DNA of 6,372 bases from Syntrophomonadaceae bacterium (GTDB taxonomy: Bacteria > Bacillota > Syntrophomonadia > Syntrophomonadales > Syntrophothermaceae), in assembly GCA_029907055.1 (NCBI GenBank), contig JARYMO010000087.1, positions 1 through 6,372 of the forward strand, given 5' to 3'. Below are positions 1 to 5,653 of this stretch, piece by piece (position 1 is the stretch's first letter; each line of letters starts with the position of its first letter). The notes beneath the pieces were generated by a model. The model was given only the letters and a program-made list of their open reading frames with translations, was not told the origin of the DNA and did not search any database. Made by a program: the position numbers and the translations under genes.

Positions 1-447
1 ATGTCGCTGTCGTGCCGGATGGGAGGGCTGCTGAGCGGAGCGCCGCCGGAGCAGGTGAAGGCCATGACCCGCTTCGGGTATTACCTGGGGATGGCCTTCC
101 AGATTACCGACGACATCCTGGACTACGTGGCGGACGAAGAGGTGCTGGGCAAGCCGGTGGGGAGCGACATCCGCCAGGGCATCATCACCCTGCCCGCCCT
201 CTACGCCTTGCACCAGTCGGGGTACAGGCGCGAGCTCTCCGCCATGATCTCCTCGCCGCAGCGCTGTCGGGAAGAGGCCGAGCGCATCGTGCAGCTGGTC
301 GTGGAGAGCGGAGGGGTAGAGTTCGCGTACGACGTTGCCCTCGCCTACGTGCGCAAGGCCGAGGCGCGCCTGGCGCTGCTGCCGGACGTTCCCGCCCGCA
401 GGACGCTGGGCGCCCTGGCGAGTTTCATCGCCAGCCGGGACCATTGA
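1..447 (+). CDS. Trans-polyprenyl diphosphate synthase, C-terminal part (5' end outside window)
   Basis: This is the 3' part of an all-trans isoprenyl diphosphate synthase, which adds isopentenyl diphosphate units to an allylic primer to make a long prenyl chain. In an organism with this formate dehydrogenase the chain most likely becomes the menaquinone side chain. The visible 148 residues contain the second aspartate-rich motif, DDILD, at residues 37-41 of the fragment (preceded by FQITDD), followed by the conserved GKPVGSDIRQGIITLPALYAL stretch. Family members run to about 320 residues, so roughly the first half, with the first DDxxD motif, lies upstream. The ATG at base 1 falls inside the conserved fold and is not the real start. 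Product length (hepta-, octa-, nonaprenyl) cannot be read from this part, so I give no symbol. It ends in TGA at 445-447, thirteen bases after which tatC starts, so the two are probably cotranscribed. Confidence 0.93.
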   Translation: MSLSCRMGGLLSGAPPEQVKAMTRFGYYLGMAFQITDDILDYVADEEVLGKPVGSDIRQGIITLPALYALHQSGYRRELSAMISSPQRCREEAERIVQLVVESGGVEFAYDVALAYVRKAEARLALLPDVPARRTLGALASFIASRDH

Positions 448-452
448 GGAGG
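447..452 (+). promoter_or_regulatory. Ribosome binding site of tatC
   Basis: AGGAGG lies seven bases before the GTG at 460. Its first A is the last base of the upstream TGA stop, so termination of the prenyl synthase places ribosomes directly on the tatC start. This decides the GTG start for tatC. Confidence 0.85.
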
Positions 453-459
453 CCTGCCG

Positions 460-1218
460 GTGTTCAAGAAACTCACGCCCGAAGAGAAGATGACGCTGCT
501 GCAGCACCTGGAGGACTTGCGCAAGGCCCTGCTGTGGTCCCTGGTGGCCATCGTGGTGGCGGCGCTGGCGTCGTTTTCCTACAGCGACCAGATACTGGCG
601 CTGGTGCAGAAGCCGATGACCGACCTGGGCCTGAGCCTGGTGTACATCGGCGTGACCGAGGGGTTCTACGTCAAACTCAAGCTCTCGCTGCTGGCGGGGC
701 TCATCCTGTCCTTCCCGGTGGTGGCCTGGCAGATATGGAGTTTCGTGGCTCCCGCCCTCTACCCGCATGAACGCAGGTACGTGTACACCCTCTTCCCCGT
801 TATCGTGGTACTCTTCGTGGTGGGAGTGGTGTTCGCCTACTCCACCATCCTCAAGATGGCGCTGGCCTTCCTGGTCTACATTGCCGGGGGCCTGACACCC
901 ATGATCACCGTCGACAAGTACCTCTCCTTCGTCCTCACCTTCACCATCCCCTTCGGCCTGGTGTTCGAGCTGCCGGTGGTAGTCTACTTCCTCACCAGGG
1001 TTGGTATCATCGGCCCCGAGGTCCTCATCCGCAACCGCCGCTACGCGATTATCGGCATCTTCGTCATCGCCGCCGCCCTCACCCCGGGTCCGGATCCTGT
1101 ATCCCAGGTGCTGATGGCGGTGCCGGTGTACCTGCTGTACGAGGCAAGCGTCCTGGTGTCGAAGCTGGCGCGTCCCAAGTCTGCGCTGCACGCGGAAGGA
1201 GGGGAGGAGACGGTGTAG
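460..1218 (+). CDS. tatC: Sec-independent protein translocase subunit TatC
   Basis: TatC is the polytopic core of the twin-arginine translocon. It recognises the RR signal peptide of folded, often cofactor-bearing, proteins and works with TatA-type subunits to move them across the cytoplasmic membrane. The 252 residues match the family length. Near the N-terminus is HLEDLRKAL (residues 16-24), the cytoplasmic signature involved in signal-peptide recognition. FVAPALYPHERR holds the conserved Glu (E104), and FGLVFELP holds the second conserved acidic residue (E170, the same number as in E. coli). Six hydrophobic segments are visible at about 23-43, 74-96, 109-130, 154-176, 190-205 and 210-230; TPGPDPVSQ precedes the last. 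The GTG start at 460 is fixed by an AGGAGG. No tatA or tatB is in the window. The next gene encodes a Tat substrate, so the placement is probably functional. The prenyl synthase and tatC likely form one transcript. Confidence 0.96.
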   Translation: MFKKLTPEEKMTLLQHLEDLRKALLWSLVAIVVAALASFSYSDQILALVQKPMTDLGLSLVYIGVTEGFYVKLKLSLLAGLILSFPVVAWQIWSFVAPALYPHERRYVYTLFPVIVVLFVVGVVFAYSTILKMALAFLVYIAGGLTPMITVDKYLSFVLTFTIPFGLVFELPVVVYFLTRVGIIGPEVLIRNRRYAIIGIFVIAAALTPGPDPVSQVLMAVPVYLLYEASVLVSKLARPKSALHAEGGEETV

Positions 1219-1238
1219 GGGGTGCTCGCCGGCACCCC
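1219..1238 (+). terminator. Hairpin immediately after tatC, possible weak terminator or attenuator
   Basis: GGGGTGC (1219-1225) and GCACCCC (1232-1238) are perfect inverted repeats around a six-base loop, beginning on the base after the tatC stop. No T-tract follows (the next bases are GGTGGTGG), so this is not a classical intrinsic terminator. A second short hairpin, GTGC-GGG-GCAC, follows at 1246-1256. The pair may slow or end transcription, or protect the 3' end of the upstream message. Confidence 0.45.
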
Positions 1239-1296
1239 GGTGGTGGTGCGGGGCACGCCAGTGGCCTTCCGGCACGCGGAGGCGGGAGCGGTTATG

Positions 1297-1406
1297 ACAG
1301 GTATTCCGCGGGCAAATATGCCCGCAAAGGATGGGCTTCATGCCAAGAATTCCGGAGGCAGGGTGGCTGGGGGAGAAGGAATTTGGCAGGGCGCACCGAA
1401 TACTGT
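1297..1406 (+). other. Candidate structured leader or intergenic RNA element of unknown class
   Basis: Nested inverted repeats could fold this stretch. The outer arms ACA-g-GTATTC (1297-1306) and GAATACTGT (1398-1406) give nine pairs with one bulged G. Inside are GCGGGCA/TGCCCGC (1308-1325), a short GGC/GCC hairpin near 1333-1343, and AATTCC (1348-1353) with GGAATT (1378-1383). The position, ahead of a molybdo- or tungsto-enzyme operon, would suit a cofactor- or metal-sensing leader, but I do not recognise a known riboswitch consensus. The 3' arm overlaps a candidate promoter, so both readings cannot hold for the same transcript. Six- and seven-base inverted repeats also occur by chance in GC-rich DNA. 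Confidence 0.25.
1308..1325 (+). repeat. Perfect inverted repeat with AATA loop
   Basis: GCGGGCA (1308-1314) and TGCCCGC (1319-1325) are exact reverse complements separated by AATA. This is the strongest palindrome in the gap between tatC and the formate dehydrogenase genes. It may be an RNA hairpin or a dyad operator for a regulator. No T-run follows, so it is unlikely to be a terminator. Confidence 0.5.
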
Positions 1407-1412
1407 TGTAAT
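1383..1412 (+). promoter_or_regulatory. Candidate sigma-A-type promoter for the formate dehydrogenase operon
   Basis: TTGGCA (1383-1388, five of six matches to TTGACA) is separated by 18 bases from TGTAAT (1407-1412, five of six matches to TATAAT). A TG one base upstream of the -10 (1404-1405) makes it an extended -10. Transcription would begin near 1419 and leave a leader of about 65 bases before the GTG at 1485. It is the best match I found in the gap, but it rests on pattern alone. Confidence 0.45.
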
Positions 1413-1452
1413 GTGCGTTCCCCTGACCCCAAACCCCTGGAGAGTCAAACCC

Positions 1453-1459
1453 TGTCGAA
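1453..1459 (+). promoter_or_regulatory. Spo0A-box-like heptamer TGTCGAA
   Basis: TGTCGAA matches the core of the 0A box (TGNCGAA) bound by the sporulation regulator Spo0A in Firmicutes. It sits downstream of the candidate start of transcription and 25 bases ahead of the start codon, where binding would be expected to repress. A weaker copy, AGTCGAA, lies at 1475-1481. One such site in a gap of this size can easily be chance, and the host is not proven to be a spore former. Confidence 0.2.
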
Positions 1460-1467
1460 ATTGTCAG

Positions 1468-1474
1468 AAAGGAG
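1468..1474 (+). promoter_or_regulatory. Ribosome binding site of the alpha subunit gene
   Basis: AAAGGAG ends ten bases before the GTG at 1485. Together with the Tat signal peptide that begins right after this GTG, it sets the start of the gene and excludes the in-frame TTG at 1383. Confidence 0.7.
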
Positions 1475-1484
1475 AGTCGAAGGC

Positions 1485-1583
1485 GTGAAGGTAACGCGAA
1501 GACAGTTCCTCATGTTCTCAGGAGTGACTGCCGCGACCTTCGCCGTGGTGGACCTGGGCTTCAACCTGGGCGCGACGGCAGCC
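1485..1583 (+). other. Twin-arginine signal peptide of the alpha subunit
   Basis: The first 33 residues carry T-R-R-Q-F-L-M at positions 4-10, close to the consensus S/T-R-R-x-F-L-K. A weakly hydrophobic stretch rich in Ala, Val, Gly and Thr follows, then an AxA-like end (A30-T31-A32 or T31-A32-A33). It marks the protein for export in folded, cofactor-loaded form by the Tat system. The exact cleavage point is inferred. Confidence 0.88.
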
Positions 1584-4500
1584 GAGGTGGGAGAGTCACG
1601 CATCAAGAACGTGACCCCCGCACCCACCGTCTGCCCGTACTGTGCCTCCGGTTGCGGGCTGCTGGTCTACTCGGAGAGGGACGCGGAAGGCAAGTTTGTC
1701 AAGCTGCTGAGCGTCGAGGGAGACCCCGACAACATCAACAACCGCGGTGGGGCCTGCTCCAAGGGGGCGGCGATCTTCAACCTCCGGGAAATCTACGATG
1801 AGGAGACCGGAGAACAGAAGGTGAACCCCAAGCGGGTCGCCACGCCCCTGTATCGCGCCCCGGGGAGCGAGAAGTGGGAAGAGAAGGACTGGGACTGGAT
1901 CCTGGACGAGGTCGCGAAACGGGTCAAGGAAACGCGCGACAAGAGCTTCATCCACAAGGAAACGGTGACGGCCAAGGTCAAGAATGCTGACGGGACCGAA
2001 ACCGAGACCCAGCTGGAGATGATCGTCAACCGCACCGAGCGCATTGCGGCCATGGGCGGCTCCCCGATGGACAACGAGGAGTGCTACCTGGAGAGCAAGC
2101 TGATGCGCGCGCTCGGCGTGGTGTACCTGGAGACCCAGGCCCGCCTGTGCCATTCCTCCACCGTTGCCGGTCTGGCGCCGTCTTTTGGGCGAGGGGCGAT
2201 GACCAACAGTATCCCCGACCTCAAGAACACTGACTGCGCGCTCATCATGGGCAGCAACTGCGCCGAGAACCACCCGGTGACCTGGCGCTGGCTGCACAAG
2301 GCCCGTGACGAACGGGGTGCGGTCATGATCCACGTCGACCCGCGCTACACCCGCACCTCGGCGGTGTGCGACATCTACGCGCCCATGCGTTCCGGCACCG
2401 ACATCGCCTTCATCGGCGGGATGGTCAAGTACATCCTGGACAACGAGCTGTACCACAAGGACTACGTGCTGGCGTACACCAACGCCTCCTTCCTGGTGGC
2501 CGACGGCTACGACTTCAACCCCGAGGACGGGCTGTTCTCCGGGTATGATGCCGCCAACCGCAAGTACGACACCACCACCTGGGACTACCAGTACGGGGAA
2601 GACAAGCTGCCGCTCAAGGACCCCACCCTGACTCACCCGCGCTGCGTGTTCCAGCTGATGAAGAAGCACTTTGAGCGCTACGACATCGACACGGTGTGCG
2701 CCATCACCGGCACTCCCAAGCACGACTACCTGAAGGTGCTGGAGGCCTTCTGCGCCACCGGCAAGCCGGACAAGACCGGCACCATCCTGTACGCCATGGG
2801 CATCACCCAGCACACGGTGGGCAGCCAGAACGTGCGCGCCTTTACCCTGGTGCAGCTGCTGCTGGGCAACATGGGGCGCCCGGGCGGCGGCGTGAACGCG
2901 CTGCGCGGGGAGAACAACGTGCAGGGGGCGACCGACCACGCCCTGCTGTTCCACATCATCCCTGGCTACATCACCTCGCCCACCAATGCCCCGGCACACA
3001 AGGACCTCTTCTCCTTCATCAAGAAGGAGACCCCGGGGGCGGGCAAGCTGCCGGCGACCAACTGGGACGAGCTGCTGGAAGCGCTGCACGCAGGCATCCC
3101 CAACTCGGGCTTCCGCGTGAACACCTCCAAGTGGGTGGTGAGCATGCTCAAGGCCTGGTGGGGAGACGCCGCCACGCGGGAGAACGACTACGCTTACCAC
3201 TACCTGCCCAAGCGGGATGAGAAGAAGAACTACTCGCACATCGCCATGTTCGAGGCCATGTACAACGGCGACATCGACGGCCTGTTCATCTTCGGCGGCA
3301 ACCCGGTGGTGGGCGGCCCCAACGCCAACAAGGAGCAGGTGGCGCTGACCAAGCTGAAGTGGCTGGTGGTGGTAGACCTGTGGCTGCACGAGACGGCCGA
3401 CTTCTGGTCCTACAAGGCGTGGGAGCGCCCGGTGGAAAACGACAAGGTGCCCAAGCTGGGCCCGAAGGACATCCAGACCGAGGTCTTCTTCCTGCCCGCC
3501 TGCGGGGTGTACGAGAAGGAAGGCACCGCCTCCCAGACCGGGCGCATGATTCAGTACCGCTGGAAGAACGCCGACCCGGTGGGCGAGAGCAAGCCTGACC
3601 TGTGGATCATTGACCAGCTGGCGAAGCGCATCAAGAAGCTGTACGAAGGCAGCACCAAGCCGCAGGACGAGCCCATCGTCCACCTGACCTGGGGCCCTTA
3701 CGGGGAAGGCGAGGAGCCGGAGCCGACGCTGGTGGCGCTGGAGATCAACGGCTACTACGGCAAGTTCGAGGAGCACAAGCCGGTGGCCAAGTTCGCCGAC
3801 CTCAAGGACGACGGCAGCACCGCCTGCGGCAACTGGATCATCTGCGGTTCGATGACCACCAAGGAAGACGGCTCGCTGGACTACAAGCCCAAGTGGCGGG
3901 ACAACTCCGACCCCTCCGGCCTGGGCATCCACCCCAAGTGGGGCTGGTGCTGGCCGGTCAACCGCCGCATCCTCTACAACCGCTGCTCGGTGCAGCCTGA
4001 CGGGGTCACCCCCTGGCCGGGCGACGAGGGGCGCATGCTCATCCACTGGGATCCCACCGCGGTGGCCGACCCCGCCACCGGGGCGCTGGGCAAGTGGGTG
4101 GGCCCGGACGTGCCGGACTTCAACGCTACCCTGGCCCCCACTGCTCCCGGCGGCACCAACCCCTTCATCATGCGGCCGGAGGGCAAGGGCTGCTTCTTCG
4201 CCGTCGGTGCGGGCATGAAGGAAGGTCCCTTCCCCGAGCACTACGAGCCGTGGGAGACCCCGGTGGCCAGCAACCTCATGAACAAGACCATGCTCAACCC
4301 GGCCGTCAAGGTCTGGGAGCCGGACAAGCAGGGCAAGCCCGAGGAGTACCCCATCGTCGGCACCACCTACCGCGTGGTGGAGCACTGGCAGACCGGGGCC
4401 CTCACCCGCAACCTGCCCTGGCTGGCTGAACTGGTGCCCAACATGTTCGTCGAGCTCAGCGAGGAACTGGCCAAGGCCAAGGGCATCAAGAACGGCGATG

Positions 4501-4736
4501 ACGTCATCATCTCCACCACCCGCGGCGACGTGAAGGCCGTGGCCATGGTGACCAAGCGCTTCAAGCCGCTGACCGTGCAGGGCAAACTGGTGCACGAGGT
4601 AGGCCTGGTGTGGTGCTTCGGCTACAAGGGCTACGCCACCGGTGACCCCGCCAACCGCCTCACGGCCCACATCGGGGACGCGAACACCATGATCCCCGAG
4701 TACAAGGCCTGGCTGTGCGACGTAAGGAGGGCGTAA
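1485..4736 (+). CDS. fdnG: Formate dehydrogenase alpha (catalytic) subunit, FdnG/FdoG type, cysteine form
   Basis: This is the catalytic subunit of a respiratory formate dehydrogenase. It oxidises formate to CO2 at a bis-molybdopterin guanine dinucleotide Mo or W centre on the outer side of the membrane. The 1083 residues begin at GTG 1485 with a Tat signal: TRRQFLM (residues 4-10), a hydrophobic run, and likely cleavage around A32-A33. One 4Fe-4S cluster is bound by C50, C53, C57 and C91, with the conserved K93. C222 in QARLCHSSTV (codon TGC) stands where E. coli FdnG has selenocysteine 196; His223 and GRGAMTN follow. HVDPRYTRT begins at 283 and LFIFGGNPV at 600. The C-terminal molybdopterin-binding domain spans about 960-1075. 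It is longer than E. coli FdnG (1015), partly through about 16 extra residues at 157-180. The stop at 4734-4736 is two bases before the beta subunit start. Whether the metal is Mo or W cannot be told here. Confidence 0.96.
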   Translation: MKVTRRQFLMFSGVTAATFAVVDLGFNLGATAAEVGESRIKNVTPAPTVCPYCASGCGLLVYSERDAEGKFVKLLSVEGDPDNINNRGGACSKGAAIFNLREIYDEETGEQKVNPKRVATPLYRAPGSEKWEEKDWDWILDEVAKRVKETRDKSFIHKETVTAKVKNADGTETETQLEMIVNRTERIAAMGGSPMDNEECYLESKLMRALGVVYLETQARLCHSSTVAGLAPSFGRGAMTNSIPDLKNTDCALIMGSNCAENHPVTWRWLHKARDERGAVMIHVDPRYTRTSAVCDIYAPMRSGTDIAFIGGMVKYILDNELYHKDYVLAYTNASFLVADGYDFNPEDGLFSGYDAANRKYDTTTWDYQYGEDKLPLKDPTLTHPRCVFQLMKKHFERYDIDTVCAITGTPKHDYLKVLEAFCATGKPDKTGTILYAMGITQHTVGSQNVRAFTLVQLLLGNMGRPGGGVNALRGENNVQGATDHALLFHIIPGYITSPTNAPAHKDLFSFIKKETPGAGKLPATNWDELLEALHAGIPNSGFRVNTSKWVVSMLKAWWGDAATRENDYAYHYLPKRDEKKNYSHIAMFEAMYNGDIDGLFIFGGNPVVGGPNANKEQVALTKLKWLVVVDLWLHETADFWSYKAWERPVENDKVPKLGPKDIQTEVFFLPACGVYEKEGTASQTGRMIQYRWKNADPVGESKPDLWIIDQLAKRIKKLYEGSTKPQDEPIVHLTWGPYGEGEEPEPTLVALEINGYYGKFEEHKPVAKFADLKDDGSTACGNWIICGSMTTKEDGSLDYKPKWRDNSDPSGLGIHPKWGWCWPVNRRILYNRCSVQPDGVTPWPGDEGRMLIHWDPTAVADPATGALGKWVGPDVPDFNATLAPTAPGGTNPFIMRPEGKGCFFAVGAGMKEGPFPEHYEPWETPVASNLMNKTMLNPAVKVWEPDKQGKPEEYPIVGTTYRVVEHWQTGALTRNLPWLAELVPNMFVELSEELAKAKGIKNGDDVIISTTRGDVKAVAMVTKRFKPLTVQGKLVHEVGLVWCFGYKGYATGDPANRLTAHIGDANTMIPEYKAWLCDVRRA
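2148..2181 (+). other. Cys222 codon and possible remnant of a SECIS-like hairpin
   Basis: TGC at 2148-2150 encodes the active-site cysteine that replaces selenocysteine. Seven codons downstream, GCC (2166-2168) and GGC (2174-2176) enclose a GGTCT loop (2169-2173). From memory, this is the same loop sequence and codon offset as in the selenocysteine insertion element of E. coli fdhF. Below it a T-G wobble, an unpaired T and a few further pairs can be drawn. The encoded VAGL is a family-conserved stretch, which may explain the match by itself. Confidence 0.25.
4724..4730 (+). promoter_or_regulatory. Ribosome binding site of the beta subunit gene
   Basis: AAGGAGG lies inside the last codons of the alpha subunit gene, eight bases before ATG 4739. 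It selects this ATG over the in-frame GTG at 4715, which would add eight residues and has no comparable site. Confidence 0.88.
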
Positions 4737-4738
4737 CC

Positions 4739-5653
4739 ATGGCGAAGCTAACCAAACTCATCGACGTCAGCAAGTGCACCGCCTGCCGCGGCTGCCAGGT
4801 GGCCTGCAAGAACTGGAACCAGAACCCGGCCACCATCGAGCCGTTCAAGGGCTACCTGCAGACGCACAAGGACACCAACGCGGAGACCTTCACCATCGTC
4901 AAGATGGACGAGTACGTGGACCCCGCCATGGGACTGCGCTGGCTGTTCCGCAAGCACGGCTGCTTCCACTGCGAGAACCCGGCCTGCCTGGAGGTCTGCC
5001 CGCGGCAGGCCTACTCCAAGAACGAGTGGGGGGCCACTGTCCACAACCCCGAGCGCTGCATCGGGTGCCAGTACTGCACCTACGCGTGCCCCTGGCACGT
5101 CCCCAAGTACCTCAAGCGCGAGGACATCGTGCGCAAGTGCACCCTGTGCGCCAACCGGGTGGACGCCGGGCTGGAGAAGGGGACTTTCAAGGATTACCCG
5201 CTGGAAAACTGGCCGGAGGGCGGCACCAGCGGGCCCGAACCGGCCTTCGGACCGGCGCGCGAGCTGGCCACCTTCGTGCCGGCCTGCGTGAAGACCTGTC
5301 CGGCAGGGGCGTTGTCCTTCGGGGAGCGCGAGCGGCAGATCCAGAAAGCGCTGGAGCGGGTGCAGGTGCTGCGGGCGCGGGGCTTCGTGGAAGCCAACGT
5401 GTACGGCCTGGACCAGATGGGCGGGCTGAACGTGATGTACGTGCTGCAGTACCGGCCGGAGACCTACGGGCTGCCGGCGCAGCCCAAGCCGATGGGCCAG
5501 GTGGCCTTCTGGCAGAACATCGTCAAGCCCTACGCCGGCTGGCTCATCCCGGTGGCGCTGGGCACCTCGGTCATCAGCTTCTTCACCACCCGGCTGCTGG
5601 GGGCGGGCAAGGATTTGCACGGCCACGGCCATGAGGAAGGGGGAGAAGAGTAA
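4739..5653 (+). CDS. fdnH: Formate dehydrogenase beta subunit, four 4Fe-4S clusters with C-terminal membrane anchor
   Basis: This is the electron-transfer subunit that carries electrons from the alpha subunit to the cytochrome b subunit. The 304 residues contain exactly sixteen cysteines of the expected pattern for four 4Fe-4S clusters: 13/16/19/23 (CTACRGCQVAC), 75/78/83/87, 107/110/113/117 (CIGCQYCTYAC) and 134/137/183/187. A single hydrophobic helix at about 265-286 (AGWLIPVALGTSVISFF) matches the membrane anchor of E. coli FdnH (294 residues). A short tail rich in His and Glu follows it. There is no signal peptide, as expected for a subunit carried across by the Tat signal of its alpha partner. 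The start is ATG 4739 behind an AAGGAGG. Its TAA stop (5651-5653) overlaps the next ATG by one base, so translation is probably coupled. DMSO-reductase-type and other ferredoxin-like subunits share the cluster pattern, but the anchor and the neighbours make this FdnH-like. Confidence 0.96.
   Translation: MAKLTKLIDVSKCTACRGCQVACKNWNQNPATIEPFKGYLQTHKDTNAETFTIVKMDEYVDPAMGLRWLFRKHGCFHCENPACLEVCPRQAYSKNEWGATVHNPERCIGCQYCTYACPWHVPKYLKREDIVRKCTLCANRVDAGLEKGTFKDYPLENWPEGGTSGPEPAFGPARELATFVPACVKTCPAGALSFGERERQIQKALERVQVLRARGFVEANVYGLDQMGGLNVMYVLQYRPETYGLPAQPKPMGQVAFWQNIVKPYAGWLIPVALGTSVISFFTTRLLGAGKDLHGHGHEEGGEE
5634..5645 (+). promoter_or_regulatory. Ribosome binding site of the gamma subunit gene
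   Basis: A purine-rich run, AGGAAGGGGGAG, lies inside the end of the beta subunit gene and finishes seven bases before ATG 5653. With the TAATG stop/start overlap it supports coupled translation and 1:1 subunit supply. Confidence 0.7.

Larger units (their letters stand above)
1439..1481 (+). repeat. Direct repeat GGAGAGTCRAA around the ribosome binding site
   Basis: GGAGAGTCAAA (1439-1449) recurs as GGAGAGTCGAA (1471-1481), ten of eleven bases identical and 32 bases apart start to start. The second copy contains the GGAG of the ribosome binding site for the alpha subunit. This could be a pair of binding sites or a local duplication; no function is shown. Confidence 0.35.

Noticed and set aside
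1308..1370. Resemblance to the cyclic di-GMP-I (GEMM) riboswitch through GGGCAAA and CGCAAAG
   Set aside because: The tetraloop hairpin expected between these two motifs is absent and the 3' receptor part does not match; the likeness is limited to short words.
1383..1484. Longer N-terminus for the alpha subunit, starting at TTG 1383
   Set aside because: It would put 34 residues before the RR motif, which does not fit a Tat signal peptide. GTG 1485 has a ribosome binding site and places TRRQFLM at residues 4-10.
1222..1488. Small 88-codon open frame filling the gap between tatC and fdnG
   Set aside because: It has no good ribosome binding site, no recognisable motif, runs through the hairpins and candidate promoter, and overlaps the fdnG start by four bases.
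1469..1604. Possible selenoprotein with an in-frame TGA near the start of the alpha subunit
   Set aside because: The frame is open from GTG 1485 to TAA 4734 with no internal TGA, and the Sec position is clearly TGC.
1596..4670. Very long open frame (1024 codons) on the minus strand opposite the alpha subunit gene
   Set aside because: It mirrors a strongly supported gene in GC-rich DNA, where third-position G/C removes stops from the antisense frame. Its translation is low-complexity, rich in Val, Leu, Gly and His, with no recognisable domain.
4748..5632. Long open frames antisense (4748-5632) and in another + frame (4774-5634) over the beta subunit gene
   Set aside because: The sixteen-cysteine beta subunit is certain in its own frame. 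The others are compositional shadows without a ribosome binding site or family features.
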